A stretch of 64,000 nucleotides of DNA, taken from positions 561,001 through 625,000 of the forward strand of contig NZ_CP005083.1 in the NCBI RefSeq assembly GCF_001563265.1. The letters are read 5' to 3'. Every line of letters starts with the position of its first letter. Position 1 is the stretch's first letter. Origin of the DNA: Sphingobium sp. TKS (GTDB taxonomy: Bacteria; Pseudomonadota; Alphaproteobacteria; Sphingomonadales; Sphingomonadaceae). Both the position numbers and the translations under genes were made by a program. The notes under the pieces are model-generated. The model made no database searches. It had not been told where the DNA came from and saw nothing but the letters and a program-made list of their open reading frames with translations. Below are positions 55,152 to 62,997 of the stretch, piece by piece.

Positions 55152-56528
55152 TTAGAACATGTAGCCCAGACCAAGATTGATCCGGTCGTTGTCCTTGTTT
55201 TCGAAGAATTTCTGGTAATCGACCTTGACCACCACTTCACGCAGCGGATGGAACGAGAGGCCCGTCGTGAGCACCCGGTCGCGGTTGGCCAGATCGGACA
55301 TCAGACCCAGCGGCAGGCGCGCCTGCGTGTCGAATTTCTCATAGCGGACGAACGGATCGAGGGTCGCAGTGCCCCCGAGTGCAAAGCTGTAAGCGCCCTG
55401 AACATACCAGCCATAGAACGCTGAAGGAGCGACCGGCAGTTCGGTGCCGTTGGTGTCGTTGAAATTTTCGATCACGGTGCCCAATGCCGCCGACCGGCTG
55501 ATCGTGCCGCGCGCATAAAGTGCCTGAAGGTCGAGGCCACGATGCTGCCAACGACCGTGAACGTCCCACAGGGTGACGCGGGAAGTAATGCCCGAAAAGT
55601 CTGGCAGGCTGTGGTCGGCCTTGAAGTCAGCATTGTTGTGGGTGGCATTGCCGGTGAAGACCGCGCCGCCGATCAGCAATCCCGGAATACCCTGATATTC
55701 AAGCGAACCGTAGAACGAGAGGCTTGAAGCCTTCGCGAGCTGGAGCTCCTGGTGCGATCCTGCCAGCGGAGCGCCAGGATCATCAAATTTGGCGACATCG
55801 AAGCCGGTCGTTACCCCGACATCGTAGCTGAGCCCAAATGGCGTGCTGCCATAGAGGCCCATCCCGCCCTCGCGCCATGTCGAAGGGATAATGCGCGTTT
55901 CGACTTCGTTGCGCTCGACGCCATAGAAGACCGGCGGCTCGTGATTGCGGTTGAGGAAGCCGAATGGCATCAGGAACAGACCGGCCTTGAGGTTCGCCGC
56001 TTGGCTGAATGAGTAGTCGAGGTAGGCCTGCTCAATTGCGACCTCGCCCTGGTCGCCCGAACTGGCAACGGCATGCTCGACCTCGATTTCGCTGTTGAAG
56101 CTGAGTTTGTCACTGAAGCGATGGCCGACAAACAGCACCAGGCGCTTGAGGTCGGCCTGATTACGGCTGCTGTCCTTGAGATACCCATTGTAGGTAATCT
56201 CGCCATAGCCGCCGATCGTCGTGTCCCCGCCACTGCCTTTGCCGACACCGACGGTGTTGGCTGCAACAGCCGTGGGCGAGGCAGTCGCTCCAGAGGCCTT
56301 ACTCGTAGATTCCGCCAGGGCCGCAGGAGGAGTGGTCGGTGTCGCAGTGGCCTGCAAACGGGCCTCGACTTGTTCCAGGCGCGCAGCTTGTGCCGCGAGT
56401 TGCTCTTTTTGCGCCGCGATCTGCGCCTTCAGCAAAGCGACTTCCGCTTCGAGGGAGGTCTGATCGGCAAGGGCCGGTGTTGCGGTCGACAGGGCCGTCG
56501 CCGCCAGAAGCATTCCAAATTTCCGCAT
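55152..56528 (-). CDS. Porin with N-terminal coiled coil (OprO/P-like)
   Basis: A 458-residue exported protein. After the signal peptide an Ala/Gln/Glu-rich coiled coil (LEAEVALLKAQIAAQKEQLA) precedes a beta-barrel that ends INLGLGYMF. The barrel contains AFYGWYVQGAYSFALGG, typical of phosphate-selective-type porins. It is the first gene of the leftward porin/barrel/FMN/ApbE module. Substrate unknown. Confidence 0.82.
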   Translation of the reverse strand: MRKFGMLLAATALSTATPALADQTSLEAEVALLKAQIAAQKEQLAAQAARLEQVEARLQATATPTTPPAALAESTSKASGATASPTAVAANTVGVGKGSGGDTTIGGYGEITYNGYLKDSSRNQADLKRLVLFVGHRFSDKLSFNSEIEVEHAVASSGDQGEVAIEQAYLDYSFSQAANLKAGLFLMPFGFLNRNHEPPVFYGVERNEVETRIIPSTWREGGMGLYGSTPFGLSYDVGVTTGFDVAKFDDPGAPLAGSHQELQLAKASSLSFYGSLEYQGIPGLLIGGAVFTGNATHNNADFKADHSLPDFSGITSRVTLWDVHGRWQHRGLDLQALYARGTISRSAALGTVIENFNDTNGTELPVAPSAFYGWYVQGAYSFALGGTATLDPFVRYEKFDTQARLPLGLMSDLANRDRVLTTGLSFHPLREVVVKVDYQKFFENKDNDRINLGLGYMF

Positions 56529-56821
56529 AGGTCCCCCGATTCGTGTGACGGGCCGCTGCTACATAAAATGCGAATGGTTCGCAATAGCAATTTACTAAGG
56601 GGTGATAGATCGGCACTGACGTTTACCTGACCCCAGTCGGCATTCCCGCCATCCGGGTCCTGACTCCGAATTGGCTTTCCCGGCGCGCATCGCAGACCCT
56701 TCAGCGTCGGCGGGCCTCGCCCCGTCCGCCGGAGATGAACGCCAATCATCTCCGCCATTCAGCCATCATGCAGAGCAATTGTATCAAACAGTCGCAGGGG
56801 CCTGATTGGAAGGAGCGCATC

Positions 56822-57208
56822 GTGAAACGAAATTTGGTTCCCCTTGTCGGAGCGGCCGCATTTGCGGCGATGGCACCGACTGCGGCTTTCGCGCAAAGCA
56901 GCTGGTCGATCTCGATCGGCTCGGGTGGCGGCTATTATGGCACCCCCTATTACAACGGCCATTCACGGCACGATGACGAGCATGAAGAGCTCGATGCTGA
57001 GCACGGCGACGTTCATGATCAGCTCGACGAAGAGCATGCCGAAGCACACGAACAGGGGCTGACGCCCTGGGAGCATGCACAACTGCACCGGCAATTGCGA
57101 TACGAGCACCGATACGGGCACGATCAACTCGATCGTGAACATGACGGATGGCATCGTCGCGATTGGCGACGCCGTTACTATCCCCGCTATGGCTATTATG
57201 GCTATTGA
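56822..57208 (+). CDS. Secreted acidic His-rich protein
   Basis: A 128-residue protein starting at GTG 56822 behind AAGGAG. A signal peptide ends at AFAQ. The mature part has a highly charged helix of D/E/H heptad-like repeats (HDDEHEELDAEHGDVHDQLD, EEHAEAHEQ), then HRQLRYEHRYGH and an RR/Y-rich tail. Such repeats can bind copper, nickel or zinc. It precedes copC and copD. Function inferred only; no family recognised with certainty. The 56529-56821 stretch holds nothing else recognised. Confidence 0.75.
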   Translation: MKRNLVPLVGAAAFAAMAPTAAFAQSSWSISIGSGGGYYGTPYYNGHSRHDDEHEELDAEHGDVHDQLDEEHAEAHEQGLTPWEHAQLHRQLRYEHRYGHDQLDREHDGWHRRDWRRRYYPRYGYYGY

Positions 57209-57435
57209 AACGCAGAGACGACGGGCGTGAATGTGGTGAATGTGCCGTCGACGTTGATGGCACCAGAGCCGACACTTGGCTTGGCCCGGGTTGGACGAGG
57301 AATTCCAACCCGGGCTTGTTGACCTGCTGGAATAGCGTTCCAGCGTGCGCCTCGATCCGCCATTCGCGCTCTAACCAACCCGCCGCGAGGTACCGAGCCT
57401 GGTCCAGTTCGAGCGCTTTCGCGAGGAGAAGCAGA

Positions 57436-57831
57436 ATGATACCGATCCGAACCATTGCGACGTCACTTGCCGCTATCGCCGTTGCTGCGGCCACTCCAGC
57501 CCTGGCACATCCACGACTGTTGCGCGCCGTGCCAACGCAATCCGGAACTGCTAGCAATGTCCGCGAAGTTCGACTTACATTCAGCGAGACGTTGATCGCC
57601 CCGCTTTCCGGCTTTGATGTAGTGATGACCGGCATGCCTACCCCGTCACCATCAGGGAAACACATCGCAATGAAGGTGAGCGGGATCAGGGCTTCCCTTG
57701 CCCCGGATCGCAAGACGCTGAGAGCATCGCTTGCCCGCCCCCTTCCGGCTGGCAGATACGACGTCAATTGGCACGCGGTTTCGACGGACACGCATCGGAT
57801 TTCCGGCAAGATATCCTTCACGGTCCGCTAG
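57436..57831 (+). CDS. copC: CopC-like periplasmic copper-binding protein
   Basis: A 131-residue exported protein. The mature start AHPRLLRAVPTQSG and the end WHAVSTDTHRISGKISFTV match CopC, with His at the N-terminus and in DTHRIS as likely Cu(II) ligands. The Met-rich Cu(I) loop of classical CopC is not seen. It hands copper to CopD. GAGGAGAAG precedes ATG 57436; the longer frame from 57148 is rejected. Confidence 0.88.
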   Translation: MIPIRTIATSLAAIAVAAATPALAHPRLLRAVPTQSGTASNVREVRLTFSETLIAPLSGFDVVMTGMPTPSPSGKHIAMKVSGIRASLAPDRKTLRASLARPLPAGRYDVNWHAVSTDTHRISGKISFTVR

Positions 57832-57833
57832 AC

Positions 57834-58748
57834 GTGGGCCTTGAGGCGATACATCTGGTAAGCGGGGCGCTCTATGCCGACCTCGGGTTGCTCTTCGGTG
57901 CCCCGCTGTTCGCGATGGTGTTGGCCAAGCCTCACGCCGAGCCATTGCAGCGGGGAACTCTCGCGGTTCTGGCGGTGACCGGCTTGTGCCTGAGCCTTGC
58001 AGGATTTGCCCTAACTGCGGCCGCGATGGGGGGAACCAGCGTCATCGAAATGGATCCCGATCTCTTCACATTTGTGGTGACCGGCACTGCGGTGGGCTGG
58101 GCGTTTCTGGTTCGGCTGGCCGCTCTGGTCCTGATCCTTGTCTCCACCGCAATTTCAACGAGCAGCACGACCACGAGACCCATTCTCGTTGTAACTCTGG
58201 CGGCTGTTTCTGTGGCGTCCCAGGCTTGGTCAGGGCATGCGGCAGCATCTGATGGCGCGGCCGGATTAGTCCGGCTCGCTGGGGACATCGCTCACCTGTT
58301 GACCGCGTCAGTTTGGCTGGGCGCCTTGGTGATCCTGCTCCGGCGGCTTTTGGCGAAACTGCCGCAGGACGAGGAGCATAGAATTCGGACATGGCAGATG
58401 CTCGCCAGCTTCGGCAGCGTTGGAACGATTGTCGTCGCCACGTTGATACTAACGGGACTTCTGAACGCGGCTTTCTTGCTCAGGCCTGTCGATCTGCGCC
58501 TGCTGCCATCCACACAGTATGGCCAGTTGCTGCTGCTCAAACTGACGCTCTTTGGAGTCATGCTCGGCCTTGCGGCGCTGAACCGCTTCAGACTTTCGCC
58601 CGCGCTTGCGCGAGCGGACAAGGCAAGCAATGGTTCTGCAGCCGTGCTCGCATTGCGTGTGAGCGTCGGGTTGGAATTCACTCTCGCCGGCGCGATTCTG
58701 CTACTTGTTGGATGGCTAGGGACGCTCGAGCCGACGTTCGGGGGGTGA
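57834..58748 (+). CDS. copD: CopD family copper-resistance membrane protein
   Basis: A 304-residue protein with about eight transmembrane helices. It has VGLEAIHLVSGALYADLGLL at the start, AHLLTASVWLGALVILLRRLL and TGLLNAAFLL later, as in CopD. GTG 57834 is used, three bases after the copC stop; a GTG at 57768 inside copC is also possible. CopC and CopD together take up copper across the inner membrane. Confidence 0.82.
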   Translation: MGLEAIHLVSGALYADLGLLFGAPLFAMVLAKPHAEPLQRGTLAVLAVTGLCLSLAGFALTAAAMGGTSVIEMDPDLFTFVVTGTAVGWAFLVRLAALVLILVSTAISTSSTTTRPILVVTLAAVSVASQAWSGHAAASDGAAGLVRLAGDIAHLLTASVWLGALVILLRRLLAKLPQDEEHRIRTWQMLASFGSVGTIVVATLILTGLLNAAFLLRPVDLRLLPSTQYGQLLLLKLTLFGVMLGLAALNRFRLSPALARADKASNGSAAVLALRVSVGLEFTLAGAILLLVGWLGTLEPTFGG

Positions 58749-58829
58749 GATGAAAGGGCAACCCAGCCCGGATTTGGCAGGCTAACGACGTAACCGGACT
58801 GAGTGGACGCCGCTTTTGCAAATCCGCCT

Positions 58830-59127
58830 TTATGTTCCGACGCGGATCGCCACCACTCGTCGGGCCAGGATCAACAAGGCTGCAATTGCTGCGAACCCGC
58901 CACCGACGATAAATGTTGCCGACGGTCCGGCATAATCCCACAACACCCTCGCGAGCACACTGGCCGCCAGCATAGTGATTCCGGTTGCCAGATTGAACAG
59001 GCCAAAGGTCGCCCCTCGCAATGCCTCGGGAGCACGTTCGGCGGCGAGCTGGGCCAGCAATCCCTGGATCAGCGCCATTTGCCCGCCCATAGCGCGATCC
59101 CAGCAAATGTGCCGATCAGCCCCAGCC
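58830..59127 (-). pseudogene. C-terminal remnant of an MFS transporter
   Basis: The frame reads MALIQGLLAQLAAERAPEAL, then RGATFGLFNLATGITMLAAS and ILARRVVAIRVG. It matches the end of the intact MFS gene at 35925-37142 (LRGSGFGLFNLATGIAML). A further piece, GLIGTFAGIALW, is in another frame upstream, and the rest of the gene is missing. It lies between copD and the broken MerR gene. Confidence 0.75.
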
Positions 59128-59189
59128 GCGATGCCTTCTACAAGTTCAAGTACCTTGAAGAGCAAGCGGCGCCATGCGATGCCTTCGCC

Positions 59190-59602
59190 ATGCCGATGTC
59201 GATCAGCCAGGCCGCGCGTCACGCGGGATGTTCCACGCCGACGGTCCGCTATTACGAGGCGTCGGCCTCATCGCGAACGCGGCAAGGACCGCTGGCAGGC
59301 GGAGTAGTTATGGCTGACCCGATGTGAAACGCCTGCAATTCGTTCGCCACGCGCGCGATTTTGGCATGTCGATCGATCAGACCCGCGAATTTCTGGTTCC
59401 CGAAGCCGATGGTCCCGGAGGATGCATCAAGGCTCGCGAAATCGTCCAGCAGCGCATCGACGAGGTCAAGGAGAGGCGGTTGGAACTTGCCCGTCTCGCG
59501 GCCTCGCTCGATGCCATGGCCAGGCGCTGCGATGCCACCTGCAGTCCGTCGCCGGCGTTACCGTGCACGATCTTCGAAGACATCGCGGACGCTGCTGCGT
59601 GA
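59190..59602 (+). pseudogene. Broken MerR-family regulator gene
   Basis: The first frame starts MPMSISQAARHAGCSTPTVR YYEA, a MerR helix-turn-helix. It then shifts frame; the other frame reads VGLIANAARTAG, meets an in-frame TGA after YG, and continues [20 protein letters not shown] with EFLVPEADG to the end. The tail has CDATC and PCTIF cysteines, as metal-sensing MerR proteins have. One frameshift and one stop make it non-functional as read. Confidence 0.75.
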
Positions 59603-59937
59603 AGCTCTGGGCAATCTACGCCGCAGCTGCCTTCTGCGAGATCGCGGGCTGCTTTGCCTTCTGGGCCTGGCTGAAGAATGGGAAGCCGGTTCTTGTCGCC
59701 ATTCCCGGGGTGGTGGCGTTGGTCGCGTTCGCGTGGCTGTTGACACGGGTCGATGTCACCTACGCCGGGCGCGCCTATGCCGCTTACGGCGGGATCTACA
59801 TTGTCGCTTCGCTGGTTTGGCTCGGCCTGGTCGAAGGACAGAAACCAACGGCAACCGATATCCTCGGCTCCCTGATCTGCCTTGCCGGCGCTGCAGTCAT
59901 ACTCGCCGGTTCAAGCGCCCTTACGGCTGGAAAATAG
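59599..59937 (+). CDS. YnfA/UPF0060 family membrane protein
   Basis: A 112-residue, four-helix membrane protein starting at GTG 59599 overlapping the MerR stop. It has [38 protein letters not shown] and [20 protein letters not shown], the YnfA signature. YnfA proteins are small multidrug-type transporters; some export antimicrobials, often with metal genes. Confidence 0.9.
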   Translation: MKLWAIYAAAAFCEIAGCFAFWAWLKNGKPVLVAIPGVVALVAFAWLLTRVDVTYAGRAYAAYGGIYIVASLVWLGLVEGQKPTATDILGSLICLAGAAVILAGSSALTAGK

Positions 59938-60067
59938 CGACTTCGCCCAAAGACAATGCAACACGACCCGCTGAAATTTTGATATTGCGGAGTGCCAGTT
60001 GATCGCCTCGGCCGTCATTCTCTTCCTATTCCCAGGGGGTGCAACGGCTGGCTTACCGCCATTCTGA

Positions 60068-60559
60068 TTACTCGCAGCAACCGTCTTTGGCTTGCGCCGA
60101 AGTTGGCGGGCACTGTTTCGCACCTGAGGCAGGACTGCTGCGCGACGTTGTACCCTCGGCCGGCGACGATGCTGAAGCGATCATCTGACTGGCCGCCATC
60201 AACCCGGCTTTGATGAACTGTTCCTCCGGGATCGTCTCGTAAGTGCGGCCACCGACTTCGAGCGTTCGGCAATCCGAGTCGCCGCACACAGAACAGCAGC
60301 GGTTCATGCCAACATTGGCGCCGAGCCACTCCTCGATCGATTTGCCGGCGATCCACACGCGGTTGGACTCCGCAGCATTTGCCTTGAATGTTGTTCCATC
60401 GATTTCCTGGGTTTCAAGCACGGGCTCAATTCCCAGCGGTCTCAGCGCGGCCGCAAGTTTTGCCACCGCCGCCTTGAGTTCGTTTCCGGTATCCCCGCAG
60501 CGAGTGCAAGTCTCACCGTCCTTAACGAGGCGCTTCCACAAGATCCGCATCGACTTCAT
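60068..60559 (-). CDS. DUF2703 cysteine-rich protein
   Basis: A 163-residue protein starting MKSMRILWKRLV with AGGA before it. It has CTRCGDTG near the N-terminus, CCSVCGDSDCRTLEVGGRTY in the middle and a CCE end, so many Cys for metal or metalloid binding. DUF2703 proteins are of unknown function and often sit in mercury/arsenic loci. No such operon surrounds it here. The next 180 bases contain nothing recognised. Confidence 0.82.
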   Translation of the reverse strand: MKSMRILWKRLVKDGETCTRCGDTGNELKAAVAKLAAALRPLGIEPVLETQEIDGTTFKANAAESNRVWIAGKSIEEWLGANVGMNRCCSVCGDSDCRTLEVGGRTYETIPEEQFIKAGLMAASQMIASASSPAEGTTSRSSPASGAKQCPPTSAQAKDGCCE

Positions 60560-60801
60560 CACACGTTCCTGAATGCCATCCACACGTAGTTGACTATGCA
60601 GAGGCGCATTCAGGCGCACTGCTTACCAGGCCAATTGTTCAATCCTAACATAATATAGATCCACTTATCGAAGGCAGTGGAGTCCCCGAGACTTCAAGTC
60701 ATATATCCTGACTTGGCAGCTGGACGCTGTGGCTCTGCTTCCTCTACCTGGCAAACTGTGCCGTTAAGGCGCCTCAAGCACGTCTATTCACTTTGCTTGG
60801 G

Positions 60802-61257
60802 TCAGCCGTGGTATGCCTCGACATCGCCAGGTTTGCGCAGCATCTTGTTGACCTCGTCGAGATGCAGTTCCTCGAGCATGATCATCTCTCGGGCATACTC
60901 CTCGAGCAAGACCGACTTGTCGGCAGCAGTTTGAAGCAGCTCGTAGTAAAGTCCGAGAGTGAGCTTTTCATGCTCAAGGCTCTCTCGCAAAATGTCACCG
61001 ATGTCGTGCTTGGCTGTTTCCAGCAGCGAGCCGATTTGCAGCGAAGGATGTCCGCCGAGCAGCGTAACCAGTTCTCCGGCTTTTCGCGCGTGGTTGAGGC
61101 CTTCCGAGGCATTGCCTTCGAGCCAGGACACAATGGGAATGCGATTATAGCCGTAAACCATGAGCGAATAATGCGTGTAACGAACGACGCCCGCCAATTC
61201 TGCTTCCATGATCCGATTGAGAATGGCGATCGCAGACTTCTTGTCGATTTCAGTCAT
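60802..61257 (-). CDS. Bacterioferritin/ferritin-like iron protein
   Basis: A 151-residue four-helix protein starting MTEIDKKSAIAIL behind AGGAGG. The di-iron site pattern is visible in NRIMEAELAGVVRYTHYSLM, GNASEGLNHARKAGEL, EHEKLTLGLYYELL and EEYAREMIMLEELHLDEV. It stores iron or acts in peroxide-dependent iron oxidation. No heme-binding Met was assigned. It is one of three ferritin-like genes in the window. Confidence 0.88.
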   Translation of the reverse strand: MTEIDKKSAIAILNRIMEAELAGVVRYTHYSLMVYGYNRIPIVSWLEGNASEGLNHARKAGELVTLLGGHPSLQIGSLLETAKHDIGDILRESLEHEKLTLGLYYELLQTAADKSVLLEEYAREMIMLEELHLDEVNKMLRKPGDVEAYHG

Positions 61258-61518
61258 CGCTGCCTCCTGAACTGGCCGAATGGGCGCCTCAAGGAACCGG
61301 CGGATTTCGGCACCAACCCATAATACCGCATCCTCGCCGCCGACGCGATTCATTCAGAATTCCGCACATGGCAAATCAACGATGTCATGCTGTGTCCGCC
61401 GGGGGGCCGGCACAGACTGCAAGATCGGGGGATCGGGCGACCCGGTCCTTGCAACAAACCCGTGCAGTTCGCTGGACAAGGCGTGCTAGGATTTGGGCCA
61501 AGCTTTTGCGGAGATCCG

Positions 61519-62601
61519 ATGAGTTGGTCATTTTCGATCGGAAGCATCAGCGGCATCCGCATCCGGATCCATCTGACCTTCGCCCTGTTCTTTATCTGGA
61601 TTGGTGCCGCTTTCTGGAATGAAGGCGGCATGGCAGCCATGGCCAATGGCCTGGCTTACATCCTGTTGCTGTTCCTTTGTGTCGTCCTCCACGAATTCGG
61701 CCACATTCTGACCGCACGCCGCTTCGGCTCACAAACGCTCGACGTGGTCCTGCTACCGATTGGTGGTGTGGCGCGCATGAAGTGCATTCCAGAAAAGCCC
61801 GGCCAGGAATTGGCCGTCGCCCTCGCCGGCCCCGGGGTAAATCTGGTGATTGCGGCGGTGTTGTTCATCCTGCTCGGTTCGCAAACCATCATGCAGGATG
61901 TCGCGCAACCCGCGAAGAACGTCTCACTGTTGTCGCAACTGGCCGTCGCGAACATCGCCCTGGCCGTGTTCAATCTTGTGCCTGCTTTCCCGATGGATGG
62001 CGGAAGAGCCCTGCGGGCATGTCTGTCCTATCGGATGGACCGGGCCGCTGCGACGAAGCTCGCGACCCGGATCGGTCACATCCTGGCATTCGGATTTGGC
62101 CTGTTCGGCTTCGTCAGCGGCTACCCCCTCCTGATGCTCGTCGCGCTCTTTGTTTTCATGGGAGCAAGTGCCGAAAACAACAGCACCCAGCTCCATCAGT
62201 TGGCCCGGCGGCTCAGGGTGTCGGATGCGATGATCACGCAGTTCTCGACATTGCCTGTCACGAGCCGCATCGCCGACGCTGTCGCGCTTCTGATCCACTC
62301 GACGCAGCACGACATCCCTATCGTCGATGGGGTGGGCAAGCCGATCGGTCTGCTGACGCGGGCCCGGCTGCTTCGTGCACTTCACGATCTCGGCGCTGAC
62401 GGTCAGGTTGCAGATGTAATGCGCACCGATGTTCCTACTGTCTCCGACCGAGCCGAGCTCGAAGATGCCCTGCGCCTCATGGATGAAGAGAATTTCCCGG
62501 CAGTCATGGTCGCGGACCAGCGCGGACACTTGATCGGGATGGTCACTCTCGAAAACCTGGATCAGATGCTGCTGCTGGCACGCTTGCAGCCTCGGGAATG
62601 A
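61519..62601 (+). CDS. Site-2 protease (M50) with CBS domain pair
   Basis: A 360-residue membrane protein starting MSWSFSIGSISGIRIRIHLT. The zinc motif H58-E59-F-G-H62 (LHEFGHILTARR) and the downstream FPMDGGRALRA mark a M50 intramembrane protease. The C-terminal third has two CBS domains (DAMITQFSTLPVTSR…, VMRTDVPTVSDRAELED), which usually bind adenine nucleotides. Such enzymes cut membrane anti-sigma or signal factors; no target is present next to it. Confidence 0.9.
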   Translation: MSWSFSIGSISGIRIRIHLTFALFFIWIGAAFWNEGGMAAMANGLAYILLLFLCVVLHEFGHILTARRFGSQTLDVVLLPIGGVARMKCIPEKPGQELAVALAGPGVNLVIAAVLFILLGSQTIMQDVAQPAKNVSLLSQLAVANIALAVFNLVPAFPMDGGRALRACLSYRMDRAAATKLATRIGHILAFGFGLFGFVSGYPLLMLVALFVFMGASAENNSTQLHQLARRLRVSDAMITQFSTLPVTSRIADAVALLIHSTQHDIPIVDGVGKPIGLLTRARLLRALHDLGADGQVADVMRTDVPTVSDRAELEDALRLMDEENFPAVMVADQRGHLIGMVTLENLDQMLLLARLQPRE

Positions 62602-62717
62602 AAGCAAGCCGCTGGTTCGGCACGGGGCTGGCATCGCGCACAGCCCTCCAGCACATGGTGGGCCCGACGGGCTAGGTCATCCGCAACCGGATCATCAATT
62701 TGTGCCTCTCTCCCAGG

Positions 62718-62909
62718 AAGTGGGTGACGATCCGTCTTGGCCACGGCGTCATGGCCCCTGTTGTCAAACAGGCTGCCCGCGAAGTGGCGGCCGACGTGCT
62801 CGTGCTCGGCACGCATGGGCGTAGCGGTTTCATAGAGGCGATTGTCGGGAGCCGGGCGGAGTCCCTGCTTTTCTGGAGCCCGACCAACACCTTGATGGTC
62901 CGCGAAGGA
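62718..62909 (+). pseudogene. C-terminal remnant of a universal stress protein
   Basis: The frame reads VKQAAREVAADVLVLGTHGR then SGFIEAIVGSRAESLLF and PTNTLMVRE, the ATP-binding loop and last strand of UspA proteins. The N-terminal half is missing and no start precedes it. The frame runs on to 63020, into the receptor gene's 3' end. Confidence 0.7.
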
Positions 62910-62997
62910 AGTGATCGGCTGGAGGTGCCTGGGCGCCAGACACCTCCACCGCTTCTACCGGACTGGCCGGCCCCCGTAAGAACGGCTGGTTCCCACC

